The notes under the pieces were generated by a model. It saw only the letters and a program-made list of their open reading frames with translations. It made no database searches and was not told the origin of the DNA. The position numbers and the translations under genes are program-made. Below, in pieces: positions 1 to 10,000 of a stretch of DNA of 64,000 nt; positions within the stretch are counted from its first letter, which is position 1, and every line of letters begins with the position of its first letter. Source of the DNA: Duganella zoogloeoides (GTDB taxonomy: Bacteria > Pseudomonadota > Gammaproteobacteria > Burkholderiales > Burkholderiaceae_D); the NCBI RefSeq assembly GCF_034479515.1, contig NZ_CP140152.1, positions 5,642,001 to 5,706,000 of the forward strand, in the 5' to 3' direction.

Positions 1-365
1 ATCTCGGGATAGGCGCGGGTGAAGTCGGCGATGCGCGGCATGACCAGGTGGCGGCCTACCGCGCCGGGCAGGTCCACCCGCAATTTGCCGCGCGGGCGCT
101 GCAAATTCTGTCCCCGAAAAGTACTTTCGGCGTCTTCCACCGCCTCCAATATGTCCAGGCACTTCTTGAAGTAGTCGGCGCCGTCGGGCGTGAGCGACAG
201 CCGGCGCGTGGTCCGGTGCAGCAGCCGGGTGCCGAGGAACGCTTCGAGCCTGTTGATGGTGGCGGTGAGCGCGGCGCGCGGCAGGTCGAGCGTTTCGGCA
301 GCCTTGGTATAGCTGTTGGCTTCGACGATGCGTACGAAGGTCTGCATGGCCTTCAATTTGTCCAT
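1..365 (-). CDS. LysR-family transcriptional regulator (N-terminal part, cut by window edge)
   Basis: The translation begins MDKLKAMQTFVRIVEANSYT and continues through a typical LysR winged helix-turn-helix (about residues 1-60, with the AAETLDLPRAALTATINRLE recognition region and the GTRLLHRTTRRLSLTPDG wing), then the linker helix and the first strand of the effector domain. About 121 codons are present and the frame is open to the edge, so the effector domain is missing only because the window stops. The gene is divergent from the MFS transporter that starts 104 bases away, the classic arrangement of a LysR regulator next to its target. A palindrome with T-N11-A spacing lies just upstream of the start. 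The ligand cannot be told from this fragment. Confidence 0.9.
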   Translation of the reverse strand, partial: MDKLKAMQTFVRIVEANSYTKAAETLDLPRAALTATINRLEAFLGTRLLHRTTRRLSLTPDGADYFKKCLDILEAVEDAESTFRGQNLQRPRGKLRVDLPGAVGRHLVMPRIADFTRAYPE

Positions 366-383
366 GATTGTTCACATTAAATG

Positions 384-400
384 AATGGTATATGACCATT
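384..400. promoter_or_regulatory. Candidate LysR operator
   Basis: AATGGT-ATATG-ACCATT is a perfect inverted repeat with a 5-base centre, and it contains the T-N11-A signature of LysR-type boxes. It lies 18 bases upstream of the regulator's ATG and 68 bases upstream of the transporter's ATG, so one bound regulator could control itself and the MFS gene. Binding is an inference. Confidence 0.5.
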
Positions 401-468
401 ATGCCCTGATTATCTTTGGCCGCAATCGGCCTACACTGGGTTCATCGTTATCTCCACCGGAGTTCATC

Positions 469-1689
469 ATGAATCAGACAGAAGACAAAGACATCAGCAA
501 TGGCATGGTCATGCTGCTGGCCGCGGCCACCGGCCTGATCGTCGCCAACCTGTACTACGCCCAGACCCTGGTCGGGCCGATCAGCGCCGCCACCGGGCTG
601 TCCGCCGAAGCGGCGGGCCTGATCGTCACGCTCACCCAGATCGGCTACACCATCGGCCTGCTGTTCATCGTACCGCTGGGCGACCTGCTGGAAAACCGCC
701 GCCTGATCTTTACCGGCCTGTTGTTTACCTCGGCGATGCTGGTCATCGCCGCGTTTTCCACCAGCGCCTGGCTGTTCCTGGTGGCCGCATTGGGTATCGG
801 CTTGGGTTCCGTGGCGGCGCAGATCATCGTGCCGTTTGCCGCCCACCTCTCGAAAGAGGCCACGCGCGGCCACACGGTCGGTAAGGTGGTCAGCGGCCTG
901 CTGCTGGGGATCATGCTGGCGCGCCCGGTCGCCAGCCTGGTGGCCGACGCCACCAACTGGCACGTGGTGTTCGGCGGCGCCGCGCTGATCGTGCTGGTCG
1001 TGGCCCTGGTCCTGCGCGCCAAGCTGCCCGAACGCGTACCGGTATCGAGCATCACCTACCCTGCCCTGCTGGCATCGCTGTGGCATCTGTTTGCGACCAC
1101 GCCGGTGCTGCGCCGCCGTGCCGCCTACCACGCCGGCCTGTTCGGTTCGTTCAGCCTGTTCTGGACCGTGGCGCCGCTGATGCTCGCTGGTCCGCAGTTC
1201 CACCTGTCGCAAACCGGCATCGCCATCTTTGCCCTGGTGGGCATGGCCGGTGCGGTAGCGTCGCCGATCGCCGGACGCCTGGCCGATGCAGGCCACACCT
1301 TGACGGCCACGGCTGCGGCCCTGGCGCTGGGCGTGATCGCGTTCGCTCTGCCGATGGCAGCGCCCGAATCGGCGGCCATGCGCAACGTCTCGCTGGGAAT
1401 ATTGGTGGTGGCGTCCATCGTGCTGGACATGGGGGTGGCGGCCAACCTGGTGCTGGGCCAGCGCGCGATCTTCTCGCTGGGCGCCCATGTGCGCAGCCGT
1501 TTGAATGGCGTGTACTTCGCGCTGTTCTTCGCCGGTGGCGCGCTCGGTTCCGCCCTGGGCGGCTGGATGTACGCCGCACATGGCTGGCATGCGGCGCTGC
1601 TGACCGGGATGGCATTCCCCGGCCTGGCACTGATTTACTGGATTACCGAGTATGCCGCCCACACCTCGGCACAGCGCAAACCGGCATAA
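469..1689 (+). CDS. MFS transporter, probable drug/metabolite efflux
   Basis: This 406-residue protein starts at the ATG of MNQTEDKD. A frame open further upstream (from 385) is rejected because it crosses the operator region and lacks a ribosome site. Twelve hydrophobic segments are readable, the first at about residues 12-34. The loop after the second segment carries a major-facilitator signature, GDLLENRRLIFTGL. Members are 12-helix inner-membrane secondary transporters, mostly proton-driven efflux pumps. The divergent LysR gene suggests induction by a small aromatic or toxic compound, but the substrate is not readable. A 12-bp inverted-repeat element begins at the last base of the stop codon. 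Confidence 0.85.
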   Translation: MNQTEDKDISNGMVMLLAAATGLIVANLYYAQTLVGPISAATGLSAEAAGLIVTLTQIGYTIGLLFIVPLGDLLENRRLIFTGLLFTSAMLVIAAFSTSAWLFLVAALGIGLGSVAAQIIVPFAAHLSKEATRGHTVGKVVSGLLLGIMLARPVASLVADATNWHVVFGGAALIVLVVALVLRAKLPERVPVSSITYPALLASLWHLFATTPVLRRRAAYHAGLFGSFSLFWTVAPLMLAGPQFHLSQTGIAIFALVGMAGAVASPIAGRLADAGHTLTATAAALALGVIAFALPMAAPESAAMRNVSLGILVVASIVLDMGVAANLVLGQRAIFSLGAHVRSRLNGVYFALFFAGGALGSALGGWMYAAHGWHAALLTGMAFPGLALIYWITEYAAHTSAQRKPA

Positions 1690-1771
1690 CATAGCCTTCA
1701 TGGCGGCGTTGCAGCGCCTCGCCGTACTATCGTACTGTCTTCGTCGCTACGACCTGCTCTGAAGGCTATGT
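1689..1771. repeat. Inverted-repeat element between convergent genes
   Basis: Perfect 12-base arms (ACATAGCCTTCA at 1689-1700 and its complement at 1760-1771) enclose 59 bases that contain a second near-palindromic core, GTACTATCGTAC. The element fills the whole gap between the convergent MFS and TonB-receptor genes, so it could act as a transcription end or be a dispersed repeat. There is no T tract, so it is not a standard intrinsic terminator. No second copy occurs in the window. Confidence 0.6.
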
Positions 1772-1776
1772 CGATT

Positions 1777-4479
1777 TTAGAAGTGGTAGTTCACTTCCAC
1801 CCAGCCCTGCCGTCCGACCGGGCTGTAGTTTCCTACCGGGTAGTACGGCCAGCCGCCGCTCACATCGCTCTTGACCTTGTTGAACAGGTTGTTGACCGAG
1901 ACCGACACCGTGGCGTGCTCATTGAGGCGGTACACCACGCTGGCGTTGACCAGGGTGGTCGGCGTCAGGTAGGCGTCACCGGCGCCGTTGGGCACCTTGC
2001 CATAGCGTTGCAGGAACACGGTGTTGGACCAGCCCCCCCGGTTCCAGGTCAGGCTGGCATTGAGCTTGTCGCGCCAGTCGTAGTTGCCCAGGTCCGCCAG
2101 GTCGTCGTTGAGCGGATCGCCGGCGAACTGGCGCGAATGCTTGTTGAGCGTTTTCGAGTAATTGAACTTGGTGGTGAACACACCGTAGCCGGTGGTGCGC
2201 AGCGCATAGCGGCCGCTCACATCGATGCCATCGACGCTGGTGGAGGCGGCGTTGATCGGGTTGACCAGGATTTCGCGGATTTCGCCGGGGCGGTTGATCG
2301 CGGTGAGCGGATAGCGTGAAATGCGGCCGATGGTGTCGGCGCAGGTGGGCGAAATCAGGTCGCCGGCGATGCGGCACTGGGCTTCGTCGCGCAGCAGTTG
2401 GTCGGCGCTGAGGTTGGTCACCAGGTCGTCGATCTTGATGTTCCAGTAGTCGAGCGTGACGTCGAAGTCGGCGCTGGGCGACCAGACGATGCCGAGGCCA
2501 CTCGAGCGGCCCTTTTCGGAACGCAGGTCGCGGCTGCCGGTCTGCACGTAGTTCGATCCCGGCGAGACGTTGGCGAAATCGCAGTCGGCCACCGGCTGGC
2601 CGGCCTGTGCGCAGCGGTAGTAATCGGTGGTTTGCGAGTAGTAGCCGGTGCCGCGCGCCTTGTAGATGTAGTTCATGTCCGGCGCGCGGAAGCTGGTGCC
2701 GTAGGTGCCGCGCACCAGCAACTGCTTGAGCGGACGCCATTCGATGCCGCCGTTGTAGGTGGCTTTGCCATCGTGGCGATCGGCAAAGCTGTAGCGGTCG
2801 TAGCGGCCGGCCAGCGTGGCCGACAGCGTGGCCAGGATCGGCACATTCGCTTCCAGGCCCAGCGCGTAGCGCTCGCGGGTGCCGGCCGTGACGTCGGACG
2901 TGCCGGCCAGATTGAAATAGCCTTCGTTGATGCGCCCGTCCGGGCGGTTGGAAAAGCCCTGCTTGCCTACTTCGGCCACCGTGGCCAGCCGCAGCGGACC
3001 GGCCGGCAGCGCGAACGCTTCGCCGTTGGCCGTCAGGCTCAGGGTATTGGTCCAGGACTTGTCGTTGCTCACGGTGCGGCCGGTGATGCTGTCGAATTCC
3101 GCCGGCGTCAGGCGCTGCGCCAGGCTCGCCGGATCGGGCGCATAAATCGCCACGCCGTTGGCGTCCACGCCCTGCTGCGGGCCGAGGAAGAAGCTGTCGA
3201 TATTGGCCAGCGCGCGCGGGGTGGTGCCCTGGCTCTTGTACAGCGAGGCGGTGTAGCCGGCCTCGTACTGCCAGCCGGTGCCGGGAATGTCGCCCCTGGC
3301 GCCCAGCGACAGCGAGCTGGCCTGGTCGTCCCAGCGCCGGTCATAGCGTTCCACGCCGCCCATTTCCTCGGGTGAGATATAGCGGCTCCAGGCCTCGTAG
3401 GCACTGGTGTTGCGGTTCCAGAAGTAGGCGTCGCTCACCGAGCGCGAGGTCCACGACGGGCCGCGCGTGTTGTTGGAGGTGCGGTTATGGCCGAACAGCG
3501 CTTCCGCATACAGCGTGGTGGTCGGCGACAGCGCGTAGTTGGCGCCGCCGAACACGTTCTGGCTGCTGTTTCTGGTCTGGGTGGTCCAGTAGGTGGGTCC
3601 CACCTTGGGGCTGGCGCAATAGCTGCCGTTGCGCGCCGTGTACTTGACGGTGCTGCCGCCGAACAGGTCGCCCAGTGCGGCGCAGGTGTCGCCCGGATCG
3701 ATGTAGCGGTTGGCGGTGACGTCGCGCCGGCCCAGCAGCGACGTGGGCGCCACGCCGGTACGCGTGGCCATGAAATCGCGGTCGGCGCTGGAGAGCGGAT
3801 CGCGTTCGAGCAGCTCCACGCTGAACAGGGTGTTGAGCTTGCCGAAGCTCTGGCCGCCGGAAAACTGCAAGCGCTGGTTGGCTGCGCCGCCGCGCGATGT
3901 GCCGCCGGCCTTGAGGTTGATGTCGTAGCCGCTGTACTGCTTTTTCAGGATGATGTTGACCACGCCGGCAATCGCGTCCGAGCCATAGATGGCGGACGCG
4001 CCGCCGCTGAGTATCTCGATGCGCTCCACCACGCTCGACGGAATATTGGCCAGGTTGGTGAAATTGACCGTGCCTTCGTAGGCGATCGGGAAGTCCGCCA
4101 TGCGGCGGCCGTTGAGCAGCACCAGCGTGTGATTCGGCCCGAGGCCACGCAGGCTGATGGCGTTGGCCGATGGCGTAAACGTGTTGCCGTAGTCGGCGCC
4201 CTGGGTAAAGCCGCTGTTCTGCGACTGGTTCGACAGCGCATCGAACACATTGGTAAACCCCTGTTTCGTCAGATCGGCAGCGGTGATGATGGTGACGGGG
4301 GACGGTCCTTCCAGGCTGGCGCGCGGGATGCGCGAGCCGGTGATGACGACCTCGGTGGCCGCAGGGGTGGCGGCGGGAGCGGCAACTCCCGTTTGTGCCA
4401 GGGTAGCTGGGCTCGCCACACTGCACAGCAGCGCGATAGCGCCCGCTGCCAGCGGTTTCAATTCGAATTGTGTTGTCAT
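1777..4479 (-). CDS. TonB-dependent outer-membrane receptor
   Basis: This 900-residue protein has a signal peptide (hydrophobic stretch at about 11-28), a segment reading EVVITGSRIPR that resembles the family's N-terminal box, and a plug domain (about 55-180) with the conserved SLRGLGPNHTLVLLNGRRM and VERIEILSGGASAIYGSDAI motifs. A long beta-barrel follows, ending in an aromatic strand (WVEVNYHF), as expected of BAM substrates. The GSRIPR type is abundant in Oxalobacteraceae and Xanthomonadales and often takes up plant-derived oligomers, peptides or siderophores, but nothing here names the ligand. It is transcribed alone, divergently from the AAC(3)-like gene. No Fur box or sigma-regulator gene is adjacent. 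Confidence 0.9.
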   Translation of the reverse strand: MTTQFELKPLAAGAIALLCSVASPATLAQTGVAAPAATPAATEVVITGSRIPRASLEGPSPVTIITAADLTKQGFTNVFDALSNQSQNSGFTQGADYGNTFTPSANAISLRGLGPNHTLVLLNGRRMADFPIAYEGTVNFTNLANIPSSVVERIEILSGGASAIYGSDAIAGVVNIILKKQYSGYDINLKAGGTSRGGAANQRLQFSGGQSFGKLNTLFSVELLERDPLSSADRDFMATRTGVAPTSLLGRRDVTANRYIDPGDTCAALGDLFGGSTVKYTARNGSYCASPKVGPTYWTTQTRNSSQNVFGGANYALSPTTTLYAEALFGHNRTSNNTRGPSWTSRSVSDAYFWNRNTSAYEAWSRYISPEEMGGVERYDRRWDDQASSLSLGARGDIPGTGWQYEAGYTASLYKSQGTTPRALANIDSFFLGPQQGVDANGVAIYAPDPASLAQRLTPAEFDSITGRTVSNDKSWTNTLSLTANGEAFALPAGPLRLATVAEVGKQGFSNRPDGRINEGYFNLAGTSDVTAGTRERYALGLEANVPILATLSATLAGRYDRYSFADRHDGKATYNGGIEWRPLKQLLVRGTYGTSFRAPDMNYIYKARGTGYYSQTTDYYRCAQAGQPVADCDFANVSPGSNYVQTGSRDLRSEKGRSSGLGIVWSPSADFDVTLDYWNIKIDDLVTNLSADQLLRDEAQCRIAGDLISPTCADTIGRISRYPLTAINRPGEIREILVNPINAASTSVDGIDVSGRYALRTTGYGVFTTKFNYSKTLNKHSRQFAGDPLNDDLADLGNYDWRDKLNASLTWNRGGWSNTVFLQRYGKVPNGAGDAYLTPTTLVNASVVYRLNEHATVSVSVNNLFNKVKSDVSGGWPYYPVGNYSPVGRQGWVEVNYHF

Positions 4480-4655
4480 TGAAAATGGTTCTATAAAGTA
4501 AAGACTGCCACCTTAGCAACGATCACTTCAGTCGTGAACGAAGGTTTTCGCGCATGCTTATGCATTATTTTGGTGCACTCGTTTGCGCTACCTCCTGCCC
4601 TGCCCTGGCAGCGCTGCTAACTTGGATACTCGTCCGTCCACTTTCTCCGTCGATC

Positions 4656-5495
4656 ATGGCAACCTCGCTGCGCAACGATTTACTGCAAATGGGCATCGCT
4701 CCCGGCGACGTGGTGCTGGCGCGGGCTGCGTACCGCGCCGTCGGCCGGGCGGGTGCAGGCGGCGGCGATTTTCTGGCCGAGCTGCTGGATTTGCTGGGCG
4801 ACCAGGGCACGGTGGCCTGCCTGGCGTTCACCCGGGGCGGCTGGTGGTGGCAGGCAAGGCGACTGGCGCCGTTCACGCCCGCCACGCCTTCGTACGCGGG
4901 CGCCCTGCCCAACGCCATGCTGGCCCACCCGGATGCCTGCCGCAGCACGCACCCGCAATGCTCGATTGTCGCCATCGGCCGACATGCGCGGGCGCTCACT
5001 GAAGGGCACGGCCCCGCCGATGGCGCCTACGAGCCGATGCGCAAGCTGATCGCGCTCGACGCCAAGATGCTGGTGGCCGGCTGCGTGGCCGTCAACCCGG
5101 GCTTTACCACCACTCACCTGGCGGAAGTGGACCTTGGGCTGCACCGGCGCCGCATCTTTCCCTGGCTGTCGGTGAGCCGCTACCGCGACGACCAGGGCCA
5201 GGTGCGCGTGTTCCACCGGCGCGATCCCGGCTGCTGCTCCAACTCGTACTGGAAGTTTTATGGCGCCTATGTGCGGCACGGCATCCTCACCACAGGCCGA
5301 GTCGGCAACGCCTATGCCATCTGCGCGCCGGCCGCGCAGTGCTACGCCATCGAGCATGCCATCCTGTCGCGCGACAGCCGCTTCAACCTGTGCGATGCGC
5401 CCGACTGCCTGACCTGCAATGCGCTGCGCTGGGACCGCATTCACCGCTGGCCCCTGTGGCTGTGGCGGCGGGTGCGCCGCCAGTCCTACACCTGA
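4656..5495 (+). CDS. AAC(3)-family N-acyltransferase-like protein
   Basis: This 279-residue protein starts MATSLRNDLLQMGIAPGDVV, matching the usual N-terminus of the aminoglycoside 3-N-acetyltransferase (YokD) family. The frame is also open from an ATG at 4554 preceded by AAGG, which would add a 34-residue hydrophobic leader, so the start is uncertain. Family landmarks are the HPQCSIVAIG segment and the FTTTHLAEVDLG segment near the active site. The C-terminal third is unusually Cys-rich (GCCSNSY, CDAPDCLTCN). Its stop lies 15 bases before the deacetylase ATG, so the two are probably one operon. AAC(3)-fold proteins also acylate amino groups on sugars, which fits a glycan-modifying pair better than antibiotic resistance. 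Confidence 0.75.
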   Translation: MATSLRNDLLQMGIAPGDVVLARAAYRAVGRAGAGGGDFLAELLDLLGDQGTVACLAFTRGGWWWQARRLAPFTPATPSYAGALPNAMLAHPDACRSTHPQCSIVAIGRHARALTEGHGPADGAYEPMRKLIALDAKMLVAGCVAVNPGFTTTHLAEVDLGLHRRRIFPWLSVSRYRDDQGQVRVFHRRDPGCCSNSYWKFYGAYVRHGILTTGRVGNAYAICAPAAQCYAIEHAILSRDSRFNLCDAPDCLTCNALRWDRIHRWPLWLWRRVRRQSYT

Positions 5496-5510
5496 CGCTG
5501 GAGGCCTTTT

Positions 5511-7019
5511 ATGAATGACGCTCTCGAGATCGTGGTGCCAGCGGCCTGCCGCCAGCCTGCGCAATGGGTGCTGCGGTGGATCTTCGACGAGGTGCTGGGC
5601 GTGCCGGCGCGCTTCGTGGAGCACGCCGAACAGCAGATCGGCGGAAAGCAGGCCGGCGGTAATGCAGGCGGCCAGTTTGCATGTCGCTGGCGCGGCCGGA
5701 TGCTGACGCTGGAGAACGACTTCTTCCGCCGGCACCAGGACCTGTGGCAGCAACCGGCGGCATTGCTGCTCGATCCGCCACGCCAGTGGATCAATGTGCG
5801 CGCCATGCTGGACGTGCTACTGGAAGATCCATCGGTGCCGGTGCTGTGGGGCGCGCCGGGCCTGGTCCACACGCCACGCGGCGCGCACCTGGAACTCGAC
5901 GTGATCGGCGCGATTTTCTTCCTGCTGTCGCGCTACGAGGAAGTGCTCAGCCCCGCGCGCGACCAGTACGACCGCTTTCCCGCTGCCGCTTCGCTGGCAG
6001 TGCAGCGCGGCTTCCTGCAACGTCCGCTGGTGGACGAATACATCGAGATCCTGTGGGCGGCGCTGCGCTGCGTCTGGCCCGGCCTCACCCGCAGGCAGGC
6101 CGGTGGCGCCATGCGCGTGAGCTGCGATGTCGATGAACCGTACGAGCGCTGGATCCGCAATCCGTGGCTGCTGGCGCAGGGCGTGGCCGGTGCACTGCTG
6201 CGCAAACGGTCGGTCGCGGGCGCAACGGCGCGGCTGAAAAACGCGTGGCAAAGCCGCCGGGGCGACTATCGCCACGACCCGCACTGGACCTTCGACTGGT
6301 ACATGACCCAGCTCGAAGCGTGCGGCACCAGGGGCGCGTTCTACTTCATCGCCACGCCGGGGCGCACGCGCTACGACTGCGCCTACGCGCTGGAGGAGCC
6401 GAGGATGCAGGCGCTGCTGGCGCAGATCGCCGCGCGCGGCCACGAAATCGGCCTGCACGGGAGCTTCCATACTTACCGCGACGGCGCGCAACTGGCTCGT
6501 GAGCGCCAGCGCCTGGTGGCCGCTCGCGCTTGTGCACGCGCCGGTGCTGGAACAGGTACCGGTAGCGGCACGCGAGCCAGTGTGGGGGCGGTTACAACGG
6601 CGGGGATCGTGCTCGCTACCGCAACCGCCGACAACACCCAGGTGCGCGGCAACCGCCAGCACTACCTGCGCTGGGATGCGGCCATCACGCCGGACCTGCT
6701 GGAGCAAGCCGGCTTCGACTACGATGCGACCGGTGGCTTTCCGTACGATCCGGGCTTTCGTTATGGTACGGCCCGCGAATTTCCGATGTGGAGCTGGAAA
6801 AAACAGGGGCCGCTGCGTTTGCGGCAGCGGCCCCTGATTCTGATGGAAAGCGCGGTGCTGGGCGACTCGGCCCGGGCGGACCCCGAGTCGGCGCTGGACA
6901 CCATGGTGCGGCTCAAGCACACCGCGCTGCGCTACGGCGACTTCAACCTGCTATGGCATAACTCGCGCTTCACGGAGCCGGGCGACCGCGAGCTGTTCCG
7001 CAAAATCCTCGAAGCGTAA
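5511..7019 (+). CDS. Polysaccharide deacetylase with N-terminal DUF7033-type domain
   Basis: This 502-residue protein has an N-terminal domain (about 1-190) resembling DUF7033, which precedes NodB-type deacetylases in exopolysaccharide loci. The NodB-like part has the metal-binding SCDVDEP motif (Asp206/Asp208) and a second motif at HEIGLHGSFHTY (His316, His320). Such enzymes remove N-acetyl groups from glycans. No signal peptide is visible. Residues 339-376 are a low-complexity Ala/Gly/Thr insertion between the second motif and the QVRGNRQHYLRW block, probably a surface loop. The gene follows the AAC(3)-like gene by 15 bases and converges on the IOR gene with a 10-base gap. Deacetylation followed by re-acylation of an amino sugar is an attractive but unproven pathway. 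Confidence 0.8.
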   Translation: MNDALEIVVPAACRQPAQWVLRWIFDEVLGVPARFVEHAEQQIGGKQAGGNAGGQFACRWRGRMLTLENDFFRRHQDLWQQPAALLLDPPRQWINVRAMLDVLLEDPSVPVLWGAPGLVHTPRGAHLELDVIGAIFFLLSRYEEVLSPARDQYDRFPAAASLAVQRGFLQRPLVDEYIEILWAALRCVWPGLTRRQAGGAMRVSCDVDEPYERWIRNPWLLAQGVAGALLRKRSVAGATARLKNAWQSRRGDYRHDPHWTFDWYMTQLEACGTRGAFYFIATPGRTRYDCAYALEEPRMQALLAQIAARGHEIGLHGSFHTYRDGAQLARERQRLVAARACARAGAGTGTGSGTRASVGAVTTAGIVLATATADNTQVRGNRQHYLRWDAAITPDLLEQAGFDYDATGGFPYDPGFRYGTAREFPMWSWKKQGPLRLRQRPLILMESAVLGDSARADPESALDTMVRLKHTALRYGDFNLLWHNSRFTEPGDRELFRKILEA

Positions 7020-7029
7020 GCTGCGTGCG

Positions 7030-10000
7030 TCAGGCCACGTGCGCCTGCCGCACCAGCTCAATCACCTTTTCAGCCGGCTGTTCAAAAGCGGCAATCAAGC
7101 CCGCCTCCTTCTGCCTGGCCGCCTTCAGGTGGCGTTCCTTGACGTGGCCATAACCGCGGATATCTTCGGGAATGCTGGCAATCGCCACCGCCTGCGCCAG
7201 GTTCGCTACCGTCAGCTTGGGCAGCAGCGCACGTACGGTCTCGCGGTACTGGCCGATCAGGGCGCGCTCGGTCTTGCGCTCTTCGGTGTAGCCGAAGATA
7301 TCGAGGGCCGTGCCGCGCAAGCCCTTGAATTTGGCCAGCACGCCAAACGCCTTCATCATCCACGGACCGAACTCCTTTTTCACCAGCTGGCCCTGGGCGT
7401 CGTGCCTGGCCATGATCGGCGGCGCCAGGTGGAACTTGAGCGTGATGTCGCCCTCGAACATGGCGGCGATCTTTTTCTGGAACGCGCCGTCGGTGTACAG
7501 GCGCGCCACCTCGTACTCGTCCTTGTAGGCCATCAGCTTGTAGTAGTAGCGCGCCACGGCTTCGGCCAGGCGCGTGCCCTTGCCCAGTTTCGCTTCGGCG
7601 GCGCGCACGTCGTCCACCAGCGCCAGGTACTGCTGCGCGTACGCCGCATTCTGGTACGCGGTGAGCAGTTCCATCCGTTTGGCAATGACGTCGTCGAGCG
7701 TCTGGATGCGCTTGAACTCGATCACCTTCGCTGGCGCGGTCAGGCGCGTGACCGAACCGAGGTCGTGCGCGGCCGTGCGGCCCCAGGTAAACGCGGCCTG
7801 GTTGAACGCCACCGACACGCCATTGAGTTCGATCGCGCGCACAATCGATGATTCCGACAGCGGCACATGGCCCTTCTGGAACGCATAGCCGAGCATGAAC
7901 ATATTGGTGGCGATCGAGTCGCCCATCAGCGCGGTGGCGATCTGGCCGGCATCGACGAAGTCGGCCATGTTCTCGCCGCAGGCGCGCACGATTTCGCTGC
8001 GCGAGCTGGCGTCCGGGAACTGCCAGTCCGGGTTCTTGACGAATGCCGCCGTCGATGAGCCGGTGGAGTTGATCATGGCGTGCGTGCGGTTTTCTCCCAT
8101 GCGCGACAGGGCGTCGCGGCTGGCCGTGACGATCAGGTCGCAGCCGATCACCAGGTCGGCGCTGCCGGTGCCCACGCGGGTGGAGTGCAGGTCGGCTTGA
8201 CTGTCGGCCAGGCGCACGTGCGACATCACCGGGCCGCCCTTTTGCGCCAGGCCACTCATGTCGAGCACGATGGCGCCCTTGCCCTCCACGTGCGCCGCCA
8301 CGGCCAGGATCTGGCCGACCGTCACCACGCCGGTGCCGCCGATGCCGGTGATCAGGATGCCGTACGGTTGCGCGGTCGAGGGCAGTACCGGCGTCGGCAG
8401 CACCGCAGGCGGGGTTGCGTTACCCGCAGCATCCTTGCCGGCAGCAGCCTTCTTCGGCTTTTTCAGGGCGCCGCCTTCCACCGTCACAAAGCTCGGGCAG
8501 AAACCGGTGGTGCACGAAAAGTCCTTGTTGCACGACGACTGGTTGATCTGGCGCTTGCGGCCCAGTTCCGTCTCCAGTGGTTCGACCGACAGGCAGTTCG
8601 ACTGCACCGAACAGTCGCCGCAGCCTTCGCACACGGCCTCATTGATCACGGCGCGCTTGGCCGGATCGGGGTACTCGTTGCGTTTCCGGCGGCGGCGTTT
8701 TTCCGACGCACAGGTCTGGTCATAGATCATGGCCGACACGCCCGGCTGGTCGCGCAGTTCGCGCTGCACGTCCATCAGTTCCGAACGGTGGCGCACGGTC
8801 ACGCCTTCAGCCCACTTGTAATCGGACGGGTATTTATCGGGTTCGTCGGTGACGACGATGATCGGCGTGACACCTTCGGCGGCGATCTGGCGCGAGATCA
8901 TGCCGGGATCGAGCGGACCGTCGAACGACTGGCCGCCGGTCATGGCCACCGCGTCGTTGAACAGGATTTTATAGGTGATGTTGACCTTGGCCGCGACGGC
9001 GGCGCGGATCGCCAGGATGCCGGAGTGGAAATACGTGCCGTCACCGAGGTTGGTAAACACGTGCTTCTCGTTGGTGAACGGCGCCTGCCCCACCCAGGTG
9101 ACGCCTTCGGCGCCCATGTGGGTAAACGTGGACGTTTCGCGGTCCATCCACAGCACCATGTAATGGCAGCCGATGCCGGCCAGCGCGCGCGAGCCTTCCG
9201 GCACCTTGGTCGAACTGTTGTGCGGACACCCCGAGCAGAAGAACGGCGTGCGGTCGGTCTGCGGATTCGGTTTTGCCGGCAGCGTGGTCAGCGCCAGCTC
9301 CTTCGCCTCGAGGAAGGCGATGCGCTGCTTGACGCGCTCCGCCACCGGGTGGCCATCGCAGTAATGGGCGATGCGCGAAGCGATCGCGCGGGCGATCTGC
9401 GCGGGATTGAGTTCGTACGTGGCCGGCAGCAGCCAGTCGCCGTGGCCGGTCTTGCCCTTGTTGCTCCACTCGCCCGTGTCGTCGAATTTGCCCACCACGC
9501 GCGGACGTTCGCCGTCGGGCAGGTTGTACAGCTCTTCCTTCAACGCGTATTCGAGGATTTGCCGTTTTTCTTCGACCACCAGGATTTCGTCGAGGCCCTT
9601 GGCAAATTCGTGCACGCCGTCCGCTTCGAGCGGCCAGGTCATGCCGATTTTGTACAGGCGGATGCCGATGTCGGCGGCGGCCTGCTCGTCGATGCCCAAG
9701 TCGGCCAGCGCCTGGCGCGTGTCGAGGTACGACTTGCCGGCGGTGATGATGCCGATCTTGGGCTTGGGGCTGTCCCAGATGATCTTGTTGAGTTTGTTGG
9801 CGCGGCAGTACGCCAGGGCCGCGTACCACTTGTAGGTGTTCATCCGTACTTCCATGTCAAGCACGGTGTCGGGCCAGCGGATGTTGAGGCCCCCGGCCGG
9901 CAGCTCGAAGTCCGTCGGCAGCTCGATCTTGACGCGGTCCGGGTCGAAATCGACCACCGCGCCCGACTCGATGATGTCGGTGACGCACTTCATCGACACC

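Noticed and set aside
448..1701. 417-codon frame antisense to the MFS transporter
   Set aside because: Gln/Arg/His-rich composition with no family motif; the sense strand encodes a clear 12-helix transporter.
4656..5495. Aminoglycoside resistance gene
   Set aside because: Only the fold is supported. The adjacent glycan deacetylase and the absence of mobile context make resistance an unsupported claim.
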